From Salmonella enterica subsp. arizonae (lineage in GTDB: Bacteria > Pseudomonadota > Gammaproteobacteria > Enterobacterales > Enterobacteriaceae), in assembly GCF_008692845.1 (NCBI RefSeq), contig NZ_VXJW01000013.1, forward strand, positions 24,309 to 88,308: a stretch of DNA of 64,000 nucleotides. Reading direction: 5' to 3'. The position numbers and the translations under genes are program-made. Within the stretch, counting starts at the first letter, position 1, and every line of letters begins with the position of its first letter. The notes under the pieces were generated by a model that searched no databases, was not told the DNA's origin, and saw nothing but the letters and a program-made list of their open reading frames with translations. Below, piece after piece: positions 29,149 through 41,440 of this stretch.

Positions 29149-30503
29149 AGTTTTCTTTCCACCTGTGCCTGAGGGAGCGAAGTTGTACGTTTATGAATCA
29201 GCCCGGCGCTATCAAATAGCCAGAACAAAAGCTTAGCAACCAGCAGGCTGGCGCCGAAAACCACCAGGAAGAAAACCACTCGCGAGACAAACGAATCCAG
29301 CCCTTCTCGCGCCAGTACAATCATATTAAAGATGGCGCCAAAGCAGAAACTGTGCAGAATCGCTGCCTTATAACGATTGGGCTCCCGATTTCCCAGCTCA
29401 TACAGCCAGTCGAACCATTTGATAATCAGCCCGACGACGATCGCGCCGAGCGGAATAAACAGCGCCCCGCCCATGACCACCAGCGATCCGATAAGCGTGG
29501 GCGATATCGCCAGGCCGGAATGGTTATTCAGCACTTCCCAGGTAAAATAATTTGCGGAATTCAGTACGATACTGGGTCGCCCCGGCCATAACCAAGTGGG
29601 AATAAAGACGTAGAAATCACGCACGATAGGGGCCAGCCCCTGAAAATCAATATTGTGGTAATTTTGCAACAACAGCGCCAGATTCTCCCACGGCGAAAAG
29701 GTATCGCGCGTCAGATAGAGAAACGTGTAGAACGCCTCATCGCCGCTCACATTTAACCCGTAGCGTTTGAGCGCCAGCCAGAACATACCGACAATCCCCA
29801 GCACGCCTGCCGCCGCCAGCATCCACAGACTGATCCAGCCACGAATAATGCCGATAAACAGGAAGATAGCAAACGCAATAATGATGTTGGCGCGCGTGCC
29901 GCCGACAATCATATAGGTCAACAGACCAAACGCGACGGTGCTCACCAGAAAGAACAGCCACGCTTTGCTGTCCTGGCGCAGGAAATAGACCACCAGCATC
30001 GCCGGAATGAAGAAATAGAAGAACCGTTTTAACGCCACACCGGAAACTTCGCTGGAAAAGATCTGGCTGTAGGAGTGCAGCCGGAACAGCAAAAAGCCGT
30101 TATGCATAAAGAAAATCCCGACGCTCACCAGCGCGATGCCCATCAGGATCACCCAGGTAAGGTGGGTTTCCACCCGGTTCATGGTAAATAGCGGCTTGCG
30201 TGGTACATCCACAACGCGTTTGCGTAAACGCGTTTTATAGGTCACGTAATACACGCCGTAGAAACAGGCCGCGGATAATAAAGCCTGCAATAAGATTTCC
30301 GGCGGCGCGACGCCGACATCGAAACGGAACACCAGCACGCTGGTTAACGGAAAACCAAAAAAGAAGGTCAATAAAAACAGCAACGAAAAGAAAACGTTGA
30401 AATTAAAACGCACGCGGCGGAATTCAAACCACGTCAGCGTGGCGATAAATAGCGTAGAGAGCAGCCAGACCACCAACAACCCGCTGAATTGCATCAAATT
30501 CAT
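29145..30503 (-). CDS. wzyE: WzyE, ECA polysaccharide polymerase
   Basis: Polytopic inner-membrane protein of 452 residues with many hydrophobic segments (about eleven) and a large periplasmic loop. It polymerises the ECA trisaccharide repeat carried on undecaprenyl pyrophosphate. ATGA overlaps with wecF upstream and wecG downstream show tight coupling. Confidence 0.94.
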   Translation of the reverse strand: MNLMQFSGLLVVWLLSTLFIATLTWFEFRRVRFNFNVFFSLLFLLTFFFGFPLTSVLVFRFDVGVAPPEILLQALLSAACFYGVYYVTYKTRLRKRVVDVPRKPLFTMNRVETHLTWVILMGIALVSVGIFFMHNGFLLFRLHSYSQIFSSEVSGVALKRFFYFFIPAMLVVYFLRQDSKAWLFFLVSTVAFGLLTYMIVGGTRANIIIAFAIFLFIGIIRGWISLWMLAAAGVLGIVGMFWLALKRYGLNVSGDEAFYTFLYLTRDTFSPWENLALLLQNYHNIDFQGLAPIVRDFYVFIPTWLWPGRPSIVLNSANYFTWEVLNNHSGLAISPTLIGSLVVMGGALFIPLGAIVVGLIIKWFDWLYELGNREPNRYKAAILHSFCFGAIFNMIVLAREGLDSFVSRVVFFLVVFGASLLVAKLLFWLFDSAGLIHKRTTSLPQAQVERKL

Positions 30504-31579
30504 TCGGCTTCTCCTGCGGCGATTCTCAACGCATTATGCCACGGTTGCAGGTAATTGGGACTAAAGAAGGTGATGCCGCTTTTATCTACCGACGCGAGCT
30601 GACGCTGCGCCTCGCGCACGACCCGCTCACTAAGGTCGTCCGTCGTAAACAGGACAGGCAGATGCTGTTCCGCCATATCCTGCCAGAAAGGATTGTCGCG
30701 ATTCAGTACGCACGGGATATTGGCCTGAATAAGCAGACACAACGTCCCAATCCCTTGTTGGCGGGCAAAAATAAAATAGCCGAGGTCACACTGACGAAGC
30801 AGCGCAAGATAGGCATCAAATTCCATTTTTTCGCTAAGAATTTGTAGATTTTCAGCGCTAAATAGCGCCAGCCCTTCCTGACGAACCTCATCGATATAGG
30901 CTTGGTTATTGGCAGGATAGCCCATCGGCACCACAACGTTCACCGTATCGCCAAACTGCTGATGTACCGCCCGCAACGCCGTAATGTGTTCATTACTGCG
31001 ATCGCCGGAGTTACCCACCAGAATAGTCAATTTCCCTGCGCGTTGGCATTCTATTGCGAGTGAATTCAGGGAAGGATCCATGCGCGTCGGAAAATAAAGC
31101 AGCTCGCCGCGCACGCCCGGATGCTGGCGCGCAAAATAGCTGAGATCGCCGCGAGTCGCGAATACGCCCCCTACCCGTCCCTGCGCGATACGGCGAATCG
31201 GGTAGAAAAAGCGGAATTTCAGCCCGCTGGACGCTTCGTAGAGATCCGCTCCCCAGATATGCCAATAAAACTGGGCAGGCTTTATACCGCCGCTTAACAA
31301 CGCCAGCCACAGGCTGGTATTGAACTGACCGTGAAAAAAGAAGCGTTGCCGACGATTGGCTTTCGCTTTGGCGATCACCGCCTGCGCCAGCGCTTTCTTA
31401 CTGCCATAAAAGCGAAGCGAGAGCGCCGGGCAGCTTTCCGTGAAGCCGTTATCCTCGCCGGCAACCATAAATTCGCGCGCGTGCTCGTTTGTGGAGGCCA
31501 GCGTATCATTAAAAAACCGCAGCACGGTATGGTTATGGTGAGGGATATCCGATCCCAGGACGTGAATCAGTACAGTCAT
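30500..31579 (-). CDS. wecF: WecF, Fuc4NAc transferase
   Basis: TDP-4-acetamido-4,6-dideoxygalactose:lipid II transferase (GT56), 359 residues as in E. coli, which completes the ECA trisaccharide on Und-PP. Conserved segments include [12 protein letters not shown] at the N-terminus and [11 protein letters not shown]. It overlaps both wzxE and wzyE by 4 bp. Confidence 0.95.
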   Translation of the reverse strand: MTVLIHVLGSDIPHHNHTVLRFFNDTLASTNEHAREFMVAGEDNGFTESCPALSLRFYGSKKALAQAVIAKAKANRRQRFFFHGQFNTSLWLALLSGGIKPAQFYWHIWGADLYEASSGLKFRFFYPIRRIAQGRVGGVFATRGDLSYFARQHPGVRGELLYFPTRMDPSLNSLAIECQRAGKLTILVGNSGDRSNEHITALRAVHQQFGDTVNVVVPMGYPANNQAYIDEVRQEGLALFSAENLQILSEKMEFDAYLALLRQCDLGYFIFARQQGIGTLCLLIQANIPCVLNRDNPFWQDMAEQHLPVLFTTDDLSERVVREAQRQLASVDKSGITFFSPNYLQPWHNALRIAAGEAE

Positions 31580-32826
31580 GCTCGCCTACGCCAGAGTAAA
31601 AATACGCCGCAACAAAGTGAAAAATAGACAATATAGGTGGCCATATAAGCCTGTGCCGCGCCCAGCGCGCCGTGAGCGGGAATCAGCCAGTGAGCGAACG
31701 CCGTTAATAGAATAAACTGGCTAATTTCAGCCAGAATGTAAAACCGTAACGAGGCTTTTGCAATCACCAGATAACCGAAAACATAGGCGCCGACTTTCAG
31801 CACGTCACCCACTAACTGCCAGGCAAACAGATCGCGCATCGCGGTGAATTTGGCGGAAAAAAGCAGCCAGATAGCAAAATCGCGCAGTAGCCAGACGGTA
31901 AAACTCGCTGCCGCTACCGCCGGTAGAACAAATTTCAGCGCTTTCACTACTTCACGCGTAATGTCCTGTTTTTCCGTCAGGCGTGAGAGCGTCGGTAACA
32001 GGTAAACGCTGAAGGAGGCGGTGATAAATTGCAAATAAGCGTCAGAAATACTGCTTACGCCCTGCCAAATCCCCACTTCATCCCAACTGTAATTCGCCTT
32101 CAGTTGGTTTCGCATCATCACATAGGCGACCGGCATCGTAACGGAGGTAATCAGCGCCATCAGGGTAAATTTACTGAGCTGTCCTGCCAGACCGTCATCC
32201 CAGGAGGGTTTAAGATAGCGTAGCGGAATAGCGCCGCGCTTAATCAGCATCATGCCCGCAGGCGCTACTACCAGCGCCGGCACCAGCGCCAGGCCAAACA
32301 GCGCGCCTTCGTAACCGCCCAGACGGTAGCAGAAGTAGTAAGCGACTACGCCGATCAGGCTGCCGAAGATTAACGATAAAGCATTACCCGACGCGTCACG
32401 AAAGCCCTTCATCAGCGCCAGCAGCAGGTTCGCCCACGCGATCCCCATTTGTACCAACGCGACCAGGCGCACCAACCCTTGATAGTGCGTGTGACCAAAC
32501 AGTCCCTGGCTAATCGGCGCCGCCGCCAGCAGGAAAATCAGCGCCAGCAACGTAGAGAAACCCAATACCATCGCGGAGGAGGTTCCCACCACGGTACGTA
32601 ACTGCGCCGGGTCATTATGATGCTGCGCGACAAGTTTGGTAACGCCGTTAAATATCCCGGCACCCGCCAATACGCCCAGCACGGTGATCATCTGGCGGAA
32701 GTTACCCGCCAGCCCAACGCCCGCCGGACCAAAAGAGACGGCCAGCAGTTTTACCACCAGCAGTCCGGCGCCAATTTTTACCAGCGTACTGACCGCCGTC
32801 CACAGGGATGCTTTAGCAAGCGACAT
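31576..32826 (-). CDS. wzxE: WzxE, ECA lipid III flippase
   Basis: MOP-superfamily polysaccharide flippase of 416 residues with about twelve membrane segments that moves the Und-PP-trisaccharide across the inner membrane. The start ATG lies 1 bp beyond the wecE stop. Confidence 0.95.
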   Translation of the reverse strand: MSLAKASLWTAVSTLVKIGAGLLVVKLLAVSFGPAGVGLAGNFRQMITVLGVLAGAGIFNGVTKLVAQHHNDPAQLRTVVGTSSAMVLGFSTLLALIFLLAAAPISQGLFGHTHYQGLVRLVALVQMGIAWANLLLALMKGFRDASGNALSLIFGSLIGVVAYYFCYRLGGYEGALFGLALVPALVVAPAGMMLIKRGAIPLRYLKPSWDDGLAGQLSKFTLMALITSVTMPVAYVMMRNQLKANYSWDEVGIWQGVSSISDAYLQFITASFSVYLLPTLSRLTEKQDITREVVKALKFVLPAVAAASFTVWLLRDFAIWLLFSAKFTAMRDLFAWQLVGDVLKVGAYVFGYLVIAKASLRFYILAEISQFILLTAFAHWLIPAHGALGAAQAYMATYIVYFSLCCGVFLLWRRRA

Positions 32827-32827
32827 A

Positions 32828-33958
32828 TCAGGAGAAATAATTTAGTAAGGTAGCAATCACCGTTCGTTGATCGACGGGCGCAAGATTATAAAACAGCGGC
32901 AGGCGCAGCAAACGTTCGCTCTCTTTTGTGGTGTAGATATCGTCCCCGATAAACTTGCCGAATTTATCGCCTGCCGGACAATCATGCAGCGGAATGTAAT
33001 GGAATACCGCCATAATTTCCGCCTCTTTCAGGAAATGAATCAGCGCGCTGCGATCGGCGATATCCCGCAGTTTGATGTAAAACATGTGGGCATTATGTCC
33101 GCAGTTTTCCGGAATAGAAGGCAACTTAATACACCCGGCGCGCGCCAGCGGCGTTAACGCATCATAGTAAGTCTGCCACAGCGACAGACGCTGTTGATTG
33201 ATACGATCGGCGGCCTCCAGTTGCGCCCACAGGTAGGCAGCCTGCAGATCGGACATCAAATAGCTGGAGCCGATATCCCGCCAGGTGTATTTATCCACCT
33301 GACCACGGAAGAACTGGCTGCGGTTGGTACCTTTTTCGCGGATGATCTCCGCGCGCTCAATCAGCGCACGATCGTTAATTAGCGTCGCGCCGCCTTCACC
33401 GCCAGCGGTGTAATTTTTGGTTTCATGGAAGCTAAAACAACCAATATGACCGATAGTCCCTAAGGCGCGGCCTTTATACGTAGACATCACGCCTTGGGCG
33501 GCGTCCTCGATAACGAACAGATTATACTTCTCCGCCAGCGCCATGATGACATCCATTTCACAAGCGACGCCAGCGTAGTGTACCGGTACGATAGCGCGGG
33601 TCTTATTGGTGATCGCCGCCTCAATCAGCGTTTCATCAATATTCATCGTATCTGGACGAATATCGACAAACACGATTTTCGCGCCGCGCAGGACAAAAGC
33701 GTTAGCGGTGGAGACAAATGTAAAGCTCGGCATGATCACTTCATCGCCGGGCTGAATATCCAACAACAGGGCCGCCATCTCCAGCGACGCGGTGCAGGAA
33801 GGCGTCAGCAACACCTTCGCGCTGCCGAAATGTTGCTCCAGCCACTGCTGACAACGACGTGTAAATCCGCCGTCGCCGCACAGTTTACCGCTACTCATTG
33901 CAGACTGCATGTATTCGAGCTCGGTTCCCACCACCGGCGGCGCATTAAAAGGAATCAT
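32828..33958 (-). CDS. wecE: WecE, TDP-4-keto-6-deoxyglucose aminotransferase
   Basis: PLP-dependent DegT/DnrJ/EryC1 aminotransferase that makes TDP-Fuc4N for ECA. There are 376 residues from the ATG at 33958 (MIPFNAPPVVG); the open frame reaches 68 codons further upstream inside wecD and is not used. The Schiff-base lysine is Lys181 in HETKNYT, with EDAAQ (151-155) the PLP-ring motif. It lies 4 bp after wecD. Confidence 0.96.
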   Translation of the reverse strand: MIPFNAPPVVGTELEYMQSAMSSGKLCGDGGFTRRCQQWLEQHFGSAKVLLTPSCTASLEMAALLLDIQPGDEVIMPSFTFVSTANAFVLRGAKIVFVDIRPDTMNIDETLIEAAITNKTRAIVPVHYAGVACEMDVIMALAEKYNLFVIEDAAQGVMSTYKGRALGTIGHIGCFSFHETKNYTAGGEGGATLINDRALIERAEIIREKGTNRSQFFRGQVDKYTWRDIGSSYLMSDLQAAYLWAQLEAADRINQQRLSLWQTYYDALTPLARAGCIKLPSIPENCGHNAHMFYIKLRDIADRSALIHFLKEAEIMAVFHYIPLHDCPAGDKFGKFIGDDIYTTKESERLLRLPLFYNLAPVDQRTVIATLLNYFS

Positions 33959-33962
33959 GTTG

Positions 33963-34640
33963 TCACCTGTATAACCAGTACGCAGTGCTTTCGATATTGG
34001 CACCGCTTTGTATATAACGTTTAAGCGCGGCGGTGTTGCCCAACTGGGTCGCCACCCGCAATGTTGCTTTGCCGCGACTCTGCGCCCAACAGATCGCCGC
34101 CTGCATAAGTTCCGCTCCCGCGCCGCGTCCGGCCAGCAGACCGATGCGCGCGTCGGTATCATTCAATTCTCGCAGCGAGACGTAGCCGCGGATAGCGCCT
34201 GTCTGCGTGCGAAGCACCAGACACTGGTGATCAAACGTGCCGCGTACCGCATTCTCAATCCACTGGGCGTAGAAACGGGCGCTGGCGTCGGGCGCGTACC
34301 ACGGCGCGCGAAAACGGCTCAGCGCAAACGCCTCTCCGGCCAACTGACGCAAAGCAGGAATGTCCGTAAGGTGTGCAATTTCCGCGCCATGTTGATAGCT
34401 ATGCCCTTTTACCGGCAATGCGAAATCCACCTCGCCTTCTACCAAAGAGAATCCCAGCGGTTGTAACGCCGACAGCCAGGCTGTGTTTTCAGCCGGTACT
34501 TTTACCTGCACGCGTTCCCACGCCTGCAGCGCTTCTGGCGTTAATTCGGGCGCAGAGGCATCAATACGCACAATGGCGCTATTCACGCCAAAGAAGGTAT
34601 TTTCCCAGCATAAAGGTTCAATACTGGCGCGGACGGGCAC
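33963..34640 (-). CDS. wecD: WecD, TDP-Fuc4N acetyltransferase
   Basis: GNAT-fold N-acetyltransferase using acetyl-CoA to make TDP-Fuc4NAc. I chose the GTG at 34640 (PVRASIEPL next), giving 225 residues, near the 224 of E. coli; it overlaps the last 23 bases of rffH in another frame. The GNAT acetyl-CoA loop is seen in [12 protein letters not shown]. Confidence 0.92.
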   Translation of the reverse strand: MPVRASIEPLCWENTFFGVNSAIVRIDASAPELTPEALQAWERVQVKVPAENTAWLSALQPLGFSLVEGEVDFALPVKGHSYQHGAEIAHLTDIPALRQLAGEAFALSRFRAPWYAPDASARFYAQWIENAVRGTFDHQCLVLRTQTGAIRGYVSLRELNDTDARIGLLAGRGAGAELMQAAICWAQSRGKATLRVATQLGNTAALKRYIQSGANIESTAYWLYR

Positions 34641-35499
34641 GGAGCAACTCCAGCAAATATTGGCCATAACCGGTTTTTTCAAGCTGGTTGGCGGCACGTT
34701 TCAGACCGTCATCATCCAGCCAGCCGTTGCGCCAGGCGATCTCTTCCAGACAGGCAATTTTGAAGCCCTGGCGCTTTTCCACCGTCTGCACGAATGTGCT
34801 CGCCTCAATCAGGCTGTCGTGGGTGCCGGTATCCAGCCAGGCGAAGCCGCGACCCAGCAGTTCAACGGTCAGCTTCCCTTCCTCCAGATACATCTGATTG
34901 ATGGAAGTGATCTCCAGCTCGCCACGCCCTGACGGCTTCACACGCTTCGCATACTCGACGACCTTGCTATCATAGAAATAGAGTCCGGTGACTGCCCAGT
35001 TAGATTTAGGCTGTTTCGGCTTCTCTTCCAGCGAGATCGCGCGAAAATCATCGTCAAACTCCACGACGCCAAAGCGTTCCGGGTCCATGACCTGATAACC
35101 AAATACCGTAGCGCCTTCGGTACGCGCCGCAACCTGACGGAGTTTGGGGCTAAATCCTTGGCCAAAAAAGATATTGTCGCCTAATACCAGGCATGAGGGT
35201 TCACCGTTGAGGAACGCTTCGCCAATGATAAAGGCTTGCGCCAGCCCGTCCGGACTGGGCTGCTCGGCATAGTGTAAATCGATACCTAACGCCGAGCCGT
35301 CGCCCAGCAAACGCTGAAAGTCGCGTTTATCCTCCGGCGTGGTGATGATCAGGATTTCACGAATGCCCGCCAGCATTAGCACCGATAACGGATAATAAAT
35401 CATCGGCTTGTCGTAGACAGGCAGAAGCTGCTTTGATACGCCGCGCGTAATGGGATGCAACCGGGTGCCGGAGCCTCCCGCCAGAATGATGCCTTTCAT
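34618..35499 (-). CDS. rffH: RffH, glucose-1-phosphate thymidylyltransferase
   Basis: Makes TDP-glucose from glucose-1-phosphate and dTTP. It has 293 residues with the nucleotide-binding signature [13 protein letters not shown] at 8-20 and the metal/sugar region [10 protein letters not shown]. It is an RmlA paralog dedicated to ECA here. The start follows rffG by 28 bp with an AGGAG site. Confidence 0.95.
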   Translation of the reverse strand: MKGIILAGGSGTRLHPITRGVSKQLLPVYDKPMIYYPLSVLMLAGIREILIITTPEDKRDFQRLLGDGSALGIDLHYAEQPSPDGLAQAFIIGEAFLNGEPSCLVLGDNIFFGQGFSPKLRQVAARTEGATVFGYQVMDPERFGVVEFDDDFRAISLEEKPKQPKSNWAVTGLYFYDSKVVEYAKRVKPSGRGELEITSINQMYLEEGKLTVELLGRGFAWLDTGTHDSLIEASTFVQTVEKRQGFKIACLEEIAWRNGWLDDDGLKRAANQLEKTGYGQYLLELLRARPRQY

Positions 35500-35527
35500 T
35501 TCTCCTCCAGGAGTAAGTGCCTGCCTT

Positions 35528-36595
35528 TTAGCGTTTCAGACCTAAGCGCTCGCCCTGATAGCTGCCATCCTGCACGGGTTTCCACCAGGCCTCATTGGCG
35601 AGATACCACTGAACGGTTTTTCGCATCCCGCTTTCGAAGGTTTCCTGCGGCGTCCAGCCCAGCTCGCGGGCGATTTTCGACGCGTCGATGGCATAACGTA
35701 AGTCATGGCCGGGCCGATCGTCGACAAAGGTAATCAGATCGTGATAATTCGCCACGCCCTGCGGTTTTTGCGGGGCCAGTTCCTCCAGCAGAGAGCAAAT
35801 CGTCCTGACCACGTCCAGATTTTTGCGTTCGTTATGTCCGCCGATATTATACGTCTCGCCCACCGCGCCGTTCGTCACTACGTGATACAACGCGCGGGCG
35901 TGATCTTCCACATACAGCCAGTCACGAATTTGCTGGCCGTTGCCATAGACCGGCAACGGTTTACCCGCCAGCGCATTCAGAATAATCAGCGGGATCAGTT
36001 TTTCCGGGAAATGGTATGGCCCGTAGTTATTAGAGCAATTGGTGACAAGCGTAGGCAAACCATAGGTACGTAACCAGGCGCGTACCAGATGGTCGCTGCT
36101 GGCTTTGGAGGCGGAGTAAGGGCTGCTTGGCGCATATGGCGTAGCTTCGGTGAAGAAATCGTCTGCGGAATGCAGGTCGCCATACACTTCATCGGTGGAG
36201 ATATGGTGGAAGCGGAACGCCGCTTTAGCGTCCGCGTCAAGCGCGGACCAGTAAGCGCGAGCGGCCTCCAGTAAGGTGTAAGTACCAACGATGTTAGTTT
36301 CAATAAATGCCGCCGGACCGTCGATGGAACGGTCTACGTGACTTTCCGCCGCCAGATGCATCACGCTATCGGGCTGATACTGCTGGAAAATACGGTCCAG
36401 TGATGCCCGATCGCAGATATTTACTTTCTCAAAGGCGAAACGGTCACTTTGCGCCACCGGCGCCAGAGACATCAGGTTTCCGGCATAGGTGAGTTTATCC
36501 ACCACCACCACCGCATCCGCCGTTTTATGGATGATATGCCGCACCACCGCAGATCCGATAAATCCTGCGCCGCCAGTCACCAGAATCCGTTTCAT
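35528..36595 (-). CDS. rffG: RffG, dTDP-glucose 4,6-dehydratase
   Basis: Extended short-chain dehydrogenase of 355 residues. The NAD motif GGAGFIGSA is at 8-16, the catalytic triad region has Thr134-Asp135-Glu136 in STDEVYG, and the Tyr160/Lys164 pair lies in YSASK. It converts TDP-glucose to TDP-4-keto-6-deoxyglucose. One-base overlap with the end of wecC. Confidence 0.96.
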   Translation of the reverse strand: MKRILVTGGAGFIGSAVVRHIIHKTADAVVVVDKLTYAGNLMSLAPVAQSDRFAFEKVNICDRASLDRIFQQYQPDSVMHLAAESHVDRSIDGPAAFIETNIVGTYTLLEAARAYWSALDADAKAAFRFHHISTDEVYGDLHSADDFFTEATPYAPSSPYSASKASSDHLVRAWLRTYGLPTLVTNCSNNYGPYHFPEKLIPLIILNALAGKPLPVYGNGQQIRDWLYVEDHARALYHVVTNGAVGETYNIGGHNERKNLDVVRTICSLLEELAPQKPQGVANYHDLITFVDDRPGHDLRYAIDASKIARELGWTPQETFESGMRKTVQWYLANEAWWKPVQDGSYQGERLGLKR

Positions 36596-37857
36596 CAGCG
36601 CCAGACTCCTTTGGTATCCACTACATAACGCTGATGAACCGCATCGCCGGGAATCGCTTTAAATTCGTCGTGATCGACCAGCATCACCAGCACATCGGCG
36701 GCGGCCAGCGCCGCGTCCAGTTTCGCCAGCGTGCAAAGTCCGTCCAATTTTTTCGGCAACTGACGGATATTCGGTTCGACGACCAGGGTTTCGCCGCTGT
36801 GCCAGCGGGCGATACTTTGCGCGATCCCCATCGCCGGGCTTTCGCGCAGATCGTCGATATTCGGCTTAAAGGCCAGCCCAAAACAGGCGATTTTCACTTC
36901 GCTGGCGCGTTTATCGGTGGCCGCCAGGCAATCTGCGACCGCGGCTTTTACCTGATCGACCACCCAGTGCGGTTTGCCGTCGTTCACTTCACGCGCGGTG
37001 CGAATCAGTCTCGCCTGCTGCGGATTTTGCGCCACAATAAACCACGGATCGACCGCAATGCAGTGCCCGCCAACGCCTGGGCCCGGCTGCAAAATATTGA
37101 CGCGCGGATGGCGGTTCGCCAGGCGGATCAATTCCCAGACGTTAATCCCCTGTTCGGCGCAAATCAGCGACAATTCATTCGCAAAGGCGATATTCACATC
37201 ACGGAAGCTATTTTCCGTCAGCTTGCACATCTCTGCGGTGCGCGAGTTGGTGACAACGCATTCGCCCTCAAGGAAAATTTTGTACAGCGCGCTAGCGCGA
37301 GCCGAACATACTGGCGTCATACCGCCAATCACGCGGTCATTTTTAATGAGTTCCACCATCACCTGACCCGGCAGCACGCGCTCCGGACAATAGGCGATAT
37401 TCACGTCAGCCTGCTCGCCCGCCTGCTGGGGAAAGGTCAGATCCGGGCGCATCCCGGCCAGCCAGCCAGCCATTTGCTCCGTTGCGCCGACCGGCGATGT
37501 TGATTCCAGAATCACCAGTGCCCCTTTTTTTAATACCGGCGCAATGGATTTCGCTGCGGCTTCCACATAGGCCATGTCAGGATCGTGATCGCCTTTGAAT
37601 GGCGTCGGCACCGCAATCAAATACGCATCGGCCTCGACAGGCGTCGTTGTCGCACGCAGAAAACCACCGTCTACCGCCGTCTTCACCACGTTACCCAACG
37701 CCGGCTCCACGATGTGAATTTCACCGCGGTTTATGGTGTCCACCGCATGTTGGTTGATATCCACGCCGATAACCTGCTTCTGTCGGGAAGCAAAAGCGGC
37801 CGCGGTCGGTAATCCGATATACCCCAGTCCAATAACAGAAATGGTCGTAAAACTCAT
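36595..37857 (-). CDS. wecC: WecC, UDP-ManNAc dehydrogenase
   Basis: Oxidises UDP-N-acetylmannosamine to the uronic acid with NAD. The N-terminal Rossmann motif is IGLGYIGLP and the catalytic cysteine is in [13 protein letters not shown]. There are 420 residues from the ATG at 37857, which overlaps the wecB stop by 4 bp. The upstream in-frame codons inside wecB are not used. Confidence 0.96.
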   Translation of the reverse strand: MSFTTISVIGLGYIGLPTAAAFASRQKQVIGVDINQHAVDTINRGEIHIVEPALGNVVKTAVDGGFLRATTTPVEADAYLIAVPTPFKGDHDPDMAYVEAAAKSIAPVLKKGALVILESTSPVGATEQMAGWLAGMRPDLTFPQQAGEQADVNIAYCPERVLPGQVMVELIKNDRVIGGMTPVCSARASALYKIFLEGECVVTNSRTAEMCKLTENSFRDVNIAFANELSLICAEQGINVWELIRLANRHPRVNILQPGPGVGGHCIAVDPWFIVAQNPQQARLIRTAREVNDGKPHWVVDQVKAAVADCLAATDKRASEVKIACFGLAFKPNIDDLRESPAMGIAQSIARWHSGETLVVEPNIRQLPKKLDGLCTLAKLDAALAAADVLVMLVDHDEFKAIPGDAVHQRYVVDTKGVWR

Positions 37858-38984
37858 AACGATACCCGATAACTTTTTAACGCCTGTAAAATGCGCTTGC
37901 ATGACTGCCCGTTGCCATAAGGATTATGGGCGCGGCTCATGGTTTGATATTCATTTTCGTCGTGCAGCAGACGCATGACTTCCGCCACAATGCGCCGGGA
38001 GTCCGTGCCGACCAGTCTTACCGTACCGGCGGTAATCGCTTCTGGACGCTCCGTGGTTTCACGCATGACCAGTACCGGTTTACCTAAAGACGGCGCTTCT
38101 TCCTGAATACCGCCGGAATCGGTCAGAATGAGCCAGGCGTGATTCATCAGCCAGACAAAAGGTAAATAATCCTGCGGCTCAATCAGTAATACGTTTTCAA
38201 CGTGGCCGAGGATACGGTTGACAGGTTCGCTGACGTTAGGATTAAGATGCACTGGATAGACAATTTGCACATCCTGGTTGGCTGCGGCGATTTCCGCCAG
38301 CGCATGGCAGATATGCTCAAAGCCCTGGCCAAAGCTTTCGCGGCGATGACCGGTCACCAGAATCATCTTCTTATTCGCGTTGAGGAAAGGATACTGCTCG
38401 GCCAGTTCAGCCTGTAATGTATCGCTCGCCAGAACGCGATCGCGTACCCAGATCAGCGCGTCAATCACGGTATTGCCAGTGACAAAAATGCGCTCATCCG
38501 GAATGTTCTCCCGCAACAGATTCTGCCGCGAGTTTTCCGTCGGCGCAAAGTGGTACATCGCCAGATGTCCGGTCAGCGTGCGGTTTGCCTCTTCCGGCCA
38601 GGGGGAATAGAGATCGCCGGTTCGCAACCCGGCTTCTACGTGCCCTACCGGAATTCGTTGATAGAAAGCCGCCAGGCTGGTAGCAATCGTAGTGGTGGTA
38701 TCGCCATGAACCAGCACCACATCAGGTTTAAAATCTGCCAGGATCGGCTTTAATCCCGCCAAAATTCGGCAGGTAATTTCCGTCAATCCCTGTCCCGGCT
38801 GCATAATATTGAGATCGTAATCAGGCACAATAGAAAAAAGAGTTAATACCTGATCAAGCATCTCCCGATGTTGCGCAGTAACGCATACTTTGGCCTCGAA
38901 ATGAGGATCTTTTTCCAGCGCATGGACCAGAGGCGCCATCTTAATGGCCTCCGGTCGTGTACCAAATACAGTCAGTACTTTCAC
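37854..38984 (-). CDS. wecB: WecB, UDP-GlcNAc 2-epimerase
   Basis: Non-hydrolysing epimerase making UDP-ManNAc. It has 376 residues in a GT-B-like fold, with [13 protein letters not shown] at the N-terminus, VHGDTTTT and the [10 protein letters not shown] motif near the C-terminus. It lies 55 bp after wzzE, in the same operon. Confidence 0.96.
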   Translation of the reverse strand: MKVLTVFGTRPEAIKMAPLVHALEKDPHFEAKVCVTAQHREMLDQVLTLFSIVPDYDLNIMQPGQGLTEITCRILAGLKPILADFKPDVVLVHGDTTTTIATSLAAFYQRIPVGHVEAGLRTGDLYSPWPEEANRTLTGHLAMYHFAPTENSRQNLLRENIPDERIFVTGNTVIDALIWVRDRVLASDTLQAELAEQYPFLNANKKMILVTGHRRESFGQGFEHICHALAEIAAANQDVQIVYPVHLNPNVSEPVNRILGHVENVLLIEPQDYLPFVWLMNHAWLILTDSGGIQEEAPSLGKPVLVMRETTERPEAITAGTVRLVGTDSRRIVAEVMRLLHDENEYQTMSRAHNPYGNGQSCKRILQALKSYRVSL

Positions 38985-39039
38985 ATCGATTCTCTTCGAA
39001 TAGACAGCAGGGGCCCAGCCCCCTACTGCAGAGGTGCTG

Positions 39040-40086
39040 CTAAATCGAGCGGCGACGGGTTAAGGCAACGCCCGCACCGATTAGCGCCCCAACGATACCC
39101 CACATGATCATCAGGAAGGCACGGCGTGGGCTATCACGTTTTACCGGTTCCTCCGGCGTACGCAAATAACGATAGGTCTGAAAACGAGGGTCCAGCGTCG
39201 GTCCCACATTAAGCGTATTCAACATTGCCCGATTTTGAAAGTAGTCCAGATCGAACGCAGGACCAACCGCTTGCAGGTTTTCAAGACGTGCTTGCAACAT
39301 AGGGCGACCGAGTAAAAAAAGCTCTGAGTCCGGTAATTCATCCGCCGGTACATCCGTCGCGCTACGAGAAATATTATGTTGTTCCGCAATTTTGAGCGCC
39401 TGCTCAATACTGTTTACACGACGCGAGTAGATCGCTTTCGCAACTTCCTCCTGCCGTTTGACCTGCGCTTTCATCTGCACGGTACGCGCAGCCCAGGCGC
39501 CTTTTAACTCATCATTCAAATGACTCGCCGCTCGCTGACTGGCGAACGCAACATACTGACGCAGCAGATTATTGGCGTCCGGCGCGGTTTCAGCAATCAG
39601 TTTCACATTGTCGTTGATAGCGCGTGTAAAATCGCCGGGCGTAAACTGAATATTATTGATCAGTTCATCAAGCATCGCCGCATCGGCTTTGCTATTACCG
39701 ACCATTCGCTGCTTGTAATAGTCCGTCTGTAACCAGAAATCGCGACGCGTATCCCAGGAGGCAAGTTGCATAATGAACTCTTTATACGCTTCGTCCATTA
39801 CTGAAGGCTTATCGGAAGAGGCGGGATCGGTCTTAATATCCAGGTTGCGCAGAAACTGTTGCTGGGAGTAATAGCCGCCCAACATATTGACGGTCGGGCG
39901 ATCGGTGATCGCCGTCGCGCTCCACTCCTGACGAGCAAAAAAGGTATAGGCTAACGCGATAAGGGCAAATAGCAGGCCAATGCCGATAATCCAGAATTTT
40001 CCGGCCCATAAAGTACGAAACAACCCGCGAATATCCAGTTCATTTTCAGCGCTCACCGCGCGTGCTCCCGGTAATGGTTGTGTCAT
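39040..40086 (-). CDS. wzzE: WzzE, ECA chain-length regulator
   Basis: Polysaccharide co-polymerase (Wzz family) of 348 residues. It has a membrane helix near residues 32-52 and another near the C-terminus (about 325-343), enclosing a large periplasmic helical domain. It sets the modal length of ECA chains, including cyclic ECA. It lies 11 bp after wecA. Confidence 0.95.
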   Translation of the reverse strand: MTQPLPGARAVSAENELDIRGLFRTLWAGKFWIIGIGLLFALIALAYTFFARQEWSATAITDRPTVNMLGGYYSQQQFLRNLDIKTDPASSDKPSVMDEAYKEFIMQLASWDTRRDFWLQTDYYKQRMVGNSKADAAMLDELINNIQFTPGDFTRAINDNVKLIAETAPDANNLLRQYVAFASQRAASHLNDELKGAWAARTVQMKAQVKRQEEVAKAIYSRRVNSIEQALKIAEQHNISRSATDVPADELPDSELFLLGRPMLQARLENLQAVGPAFDLDYFQNRAMLNTLNVGPTLDPRFQTYRYLRTPEEPVKRDSPRRAFLMIMWGIVGALIGAGVALTRRRSI

Positions 40087-40097
40087 CGTATCCTCAT

Positions 40098-41201
40098 TTA
40101 CTTGGTTAAGTTTGGCCGGTTCTCACGGTGCCTGCGCAGGCGGCGTTTCACACGCTTAATAAATCTCGCCACCTTCCAGGCCCGCTTAATACAGTAGCCA
40201 TAGAGGAAGAATGCTAGCAAAAAGAGCACCAACATAACCCACTCAGGAACAAAATGAGAATATTCTGCCGTTACGCCTACTCCCGCCAGAATGGCGGCAG
40301 CAAGCGTAATCAGTACAAACGCCTGACGAGAGGTAAATCCGGCGCGCATGATAAGATGGTGGATGTGCTGGCGATCGGGTGAGAAGGGGCTCATTCCTTT
40401 CCGCAGACGGCGATACATGATCGCCACCATATCCATCAGCGGGATAGCGATAATCCATAGCGCGGTAACCGGACTGATAGGGTGAGTTTTCCCTTGCGTC
40501 GTTTCCAGTAAGATCCAGATAACGGTAAAACCAATCAGAGTACTACCAGCATCGCCCATAAAGACTTTATAGCGCCGCCCCAAAATACCGAGATTAAGCA
40601 TAATGTAAGGCAGAATCGCGGCGATCATGGCGAAACACCATATTGCCAGGCTGGTTTGACCGTCAAACCATAAAATCAGCCCCATCGCCGCGAATGAGAC
40701 GCTGGATAACCCGCCCAGCAGGCCGTCAATACCATCAACCATATTGAAGGCGTTGATCGCCGCCCATACGGCAAATAGCGTAAGGAAATAACCGAAGGGA
40801 CCGAGCACCATCTCCCAGGAGCCAAAGATATAACCGAGGCTGCTAAGATAGAGTTTACCGAATACCATCATAATGATACCGATCGCGGCCTGTATGGTCG
40901 CACGGATCTTTACGCTGATATCAAAACGGTCGTCCAGCGCACCGATAAGCACCAGTACGCCTGCACAAGAAAGATAAAGCGACGCATGAGGAATATAGTG
41001 ATCAACAATTCCGAATGTGAAGCAAATCCCGGCGTAAACCGAAATCCCTCCAACCAACGGTATCAGTCCCTGGTGGCGTTTACGGAAGTTGGGTTTATCC
41101 ACTAAACCGATTTTTTTTGCGACCTTACGCGCAAAAAACAGGAACAGTGTCGTGAATAAAAAAATACTGATGAGATCAGTACTCACGGTCAGTAAATTCA
41201 C
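40098..41201 (-). CDS. wecA: WecA, UDP-GlcNAc:undecaprenyl-phosphate transferase
   Basis: Polytopic PNPT-family enzyme of 367 residues that starts both ECA and many O-antigen chains. Conserved DD (ALDDRFD), NMVDGIDGL and MGDAGST motifs that bind Mg2+ and the polyprenyl phosphate are all present. It is the first gene of the wec operon; the upstream 196 bases before the rho terminator should hold the promoter. Confidence 0.96.
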   Translation of the reverse strand: MNLLTVSTDLISIFLFTTLFLFFARKVAKKIGLVDKPNFRKRHQGLIPLVGGISVYAGICFTFGIVDHYIPHASLYLSCAGVLVLIGALDDRFDISVKIRATIQAAIGIIMMVFGKLYLSSLGYIFGSWEMVLGPFGYFLTLFAVWAAINAFNMVDGIDGLLGGLSSVSFAAMGLILWFDGQTSLAIWCFAMIAAILPYIMLNLGILGRRYKVFMGDAGSTLIGFTVIWILLETTQGKTHPISPVTALWIIAIPLMDMVAIMYRRLRKGMSPFSPDRQHIHHLIMRAGFTSRQAFVLITLAAAILAGVGVTAEYSHFVPEWVMLVLFLLAFFLYGYCIKRAWKVARFIKRVKRRLRRHRENRPNLTK

Positions 41202-41390
41202 AATGCGTGCTCTCAGATAAAATTAATACCAGAAGTATAACCATGAAGACCTTTATTCAGAAGGAAAACCCAGCTCTGAATCAGGCAGAATTGTTTAAAT
41301 ATCAACCACACGATACCGATAACGAATGAATCGCAAAACTCCGACCCGGTTTATCGTCGTTTTGTAAATGTGTCGTTAAGATTACAGATA

Positions 41391-41426
41391 TAAAACAAAA
41401 ACGCCACGTAAAAACGTGGCGTTTTC
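41391..41426 (-). terminator. Terminator of rho
   Basis: 9-bp stem ACGCCACGT/ACGTGGCGT with a 4-base loop, and on the minus strand a T-rich tail (TTTTTGTTTT), 15 bp after the rho stop. Confidence 0.9.
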
Positions 41427-41440
41427 AGGTAAAGACCAAG

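Noticed and set aside
34618..34640. rffH-wecD overlap read as a frameshift
   Set aside because: Both proteins have normal lengths and conserved ends; wecD simply starts at a GTG inside the end of rffH.
36634..37503. 289-codon open frame on the plus strand
   Set aside because: Shadow frame antisense to wecC; arginine/glutamine-rich composition without family resemblance.
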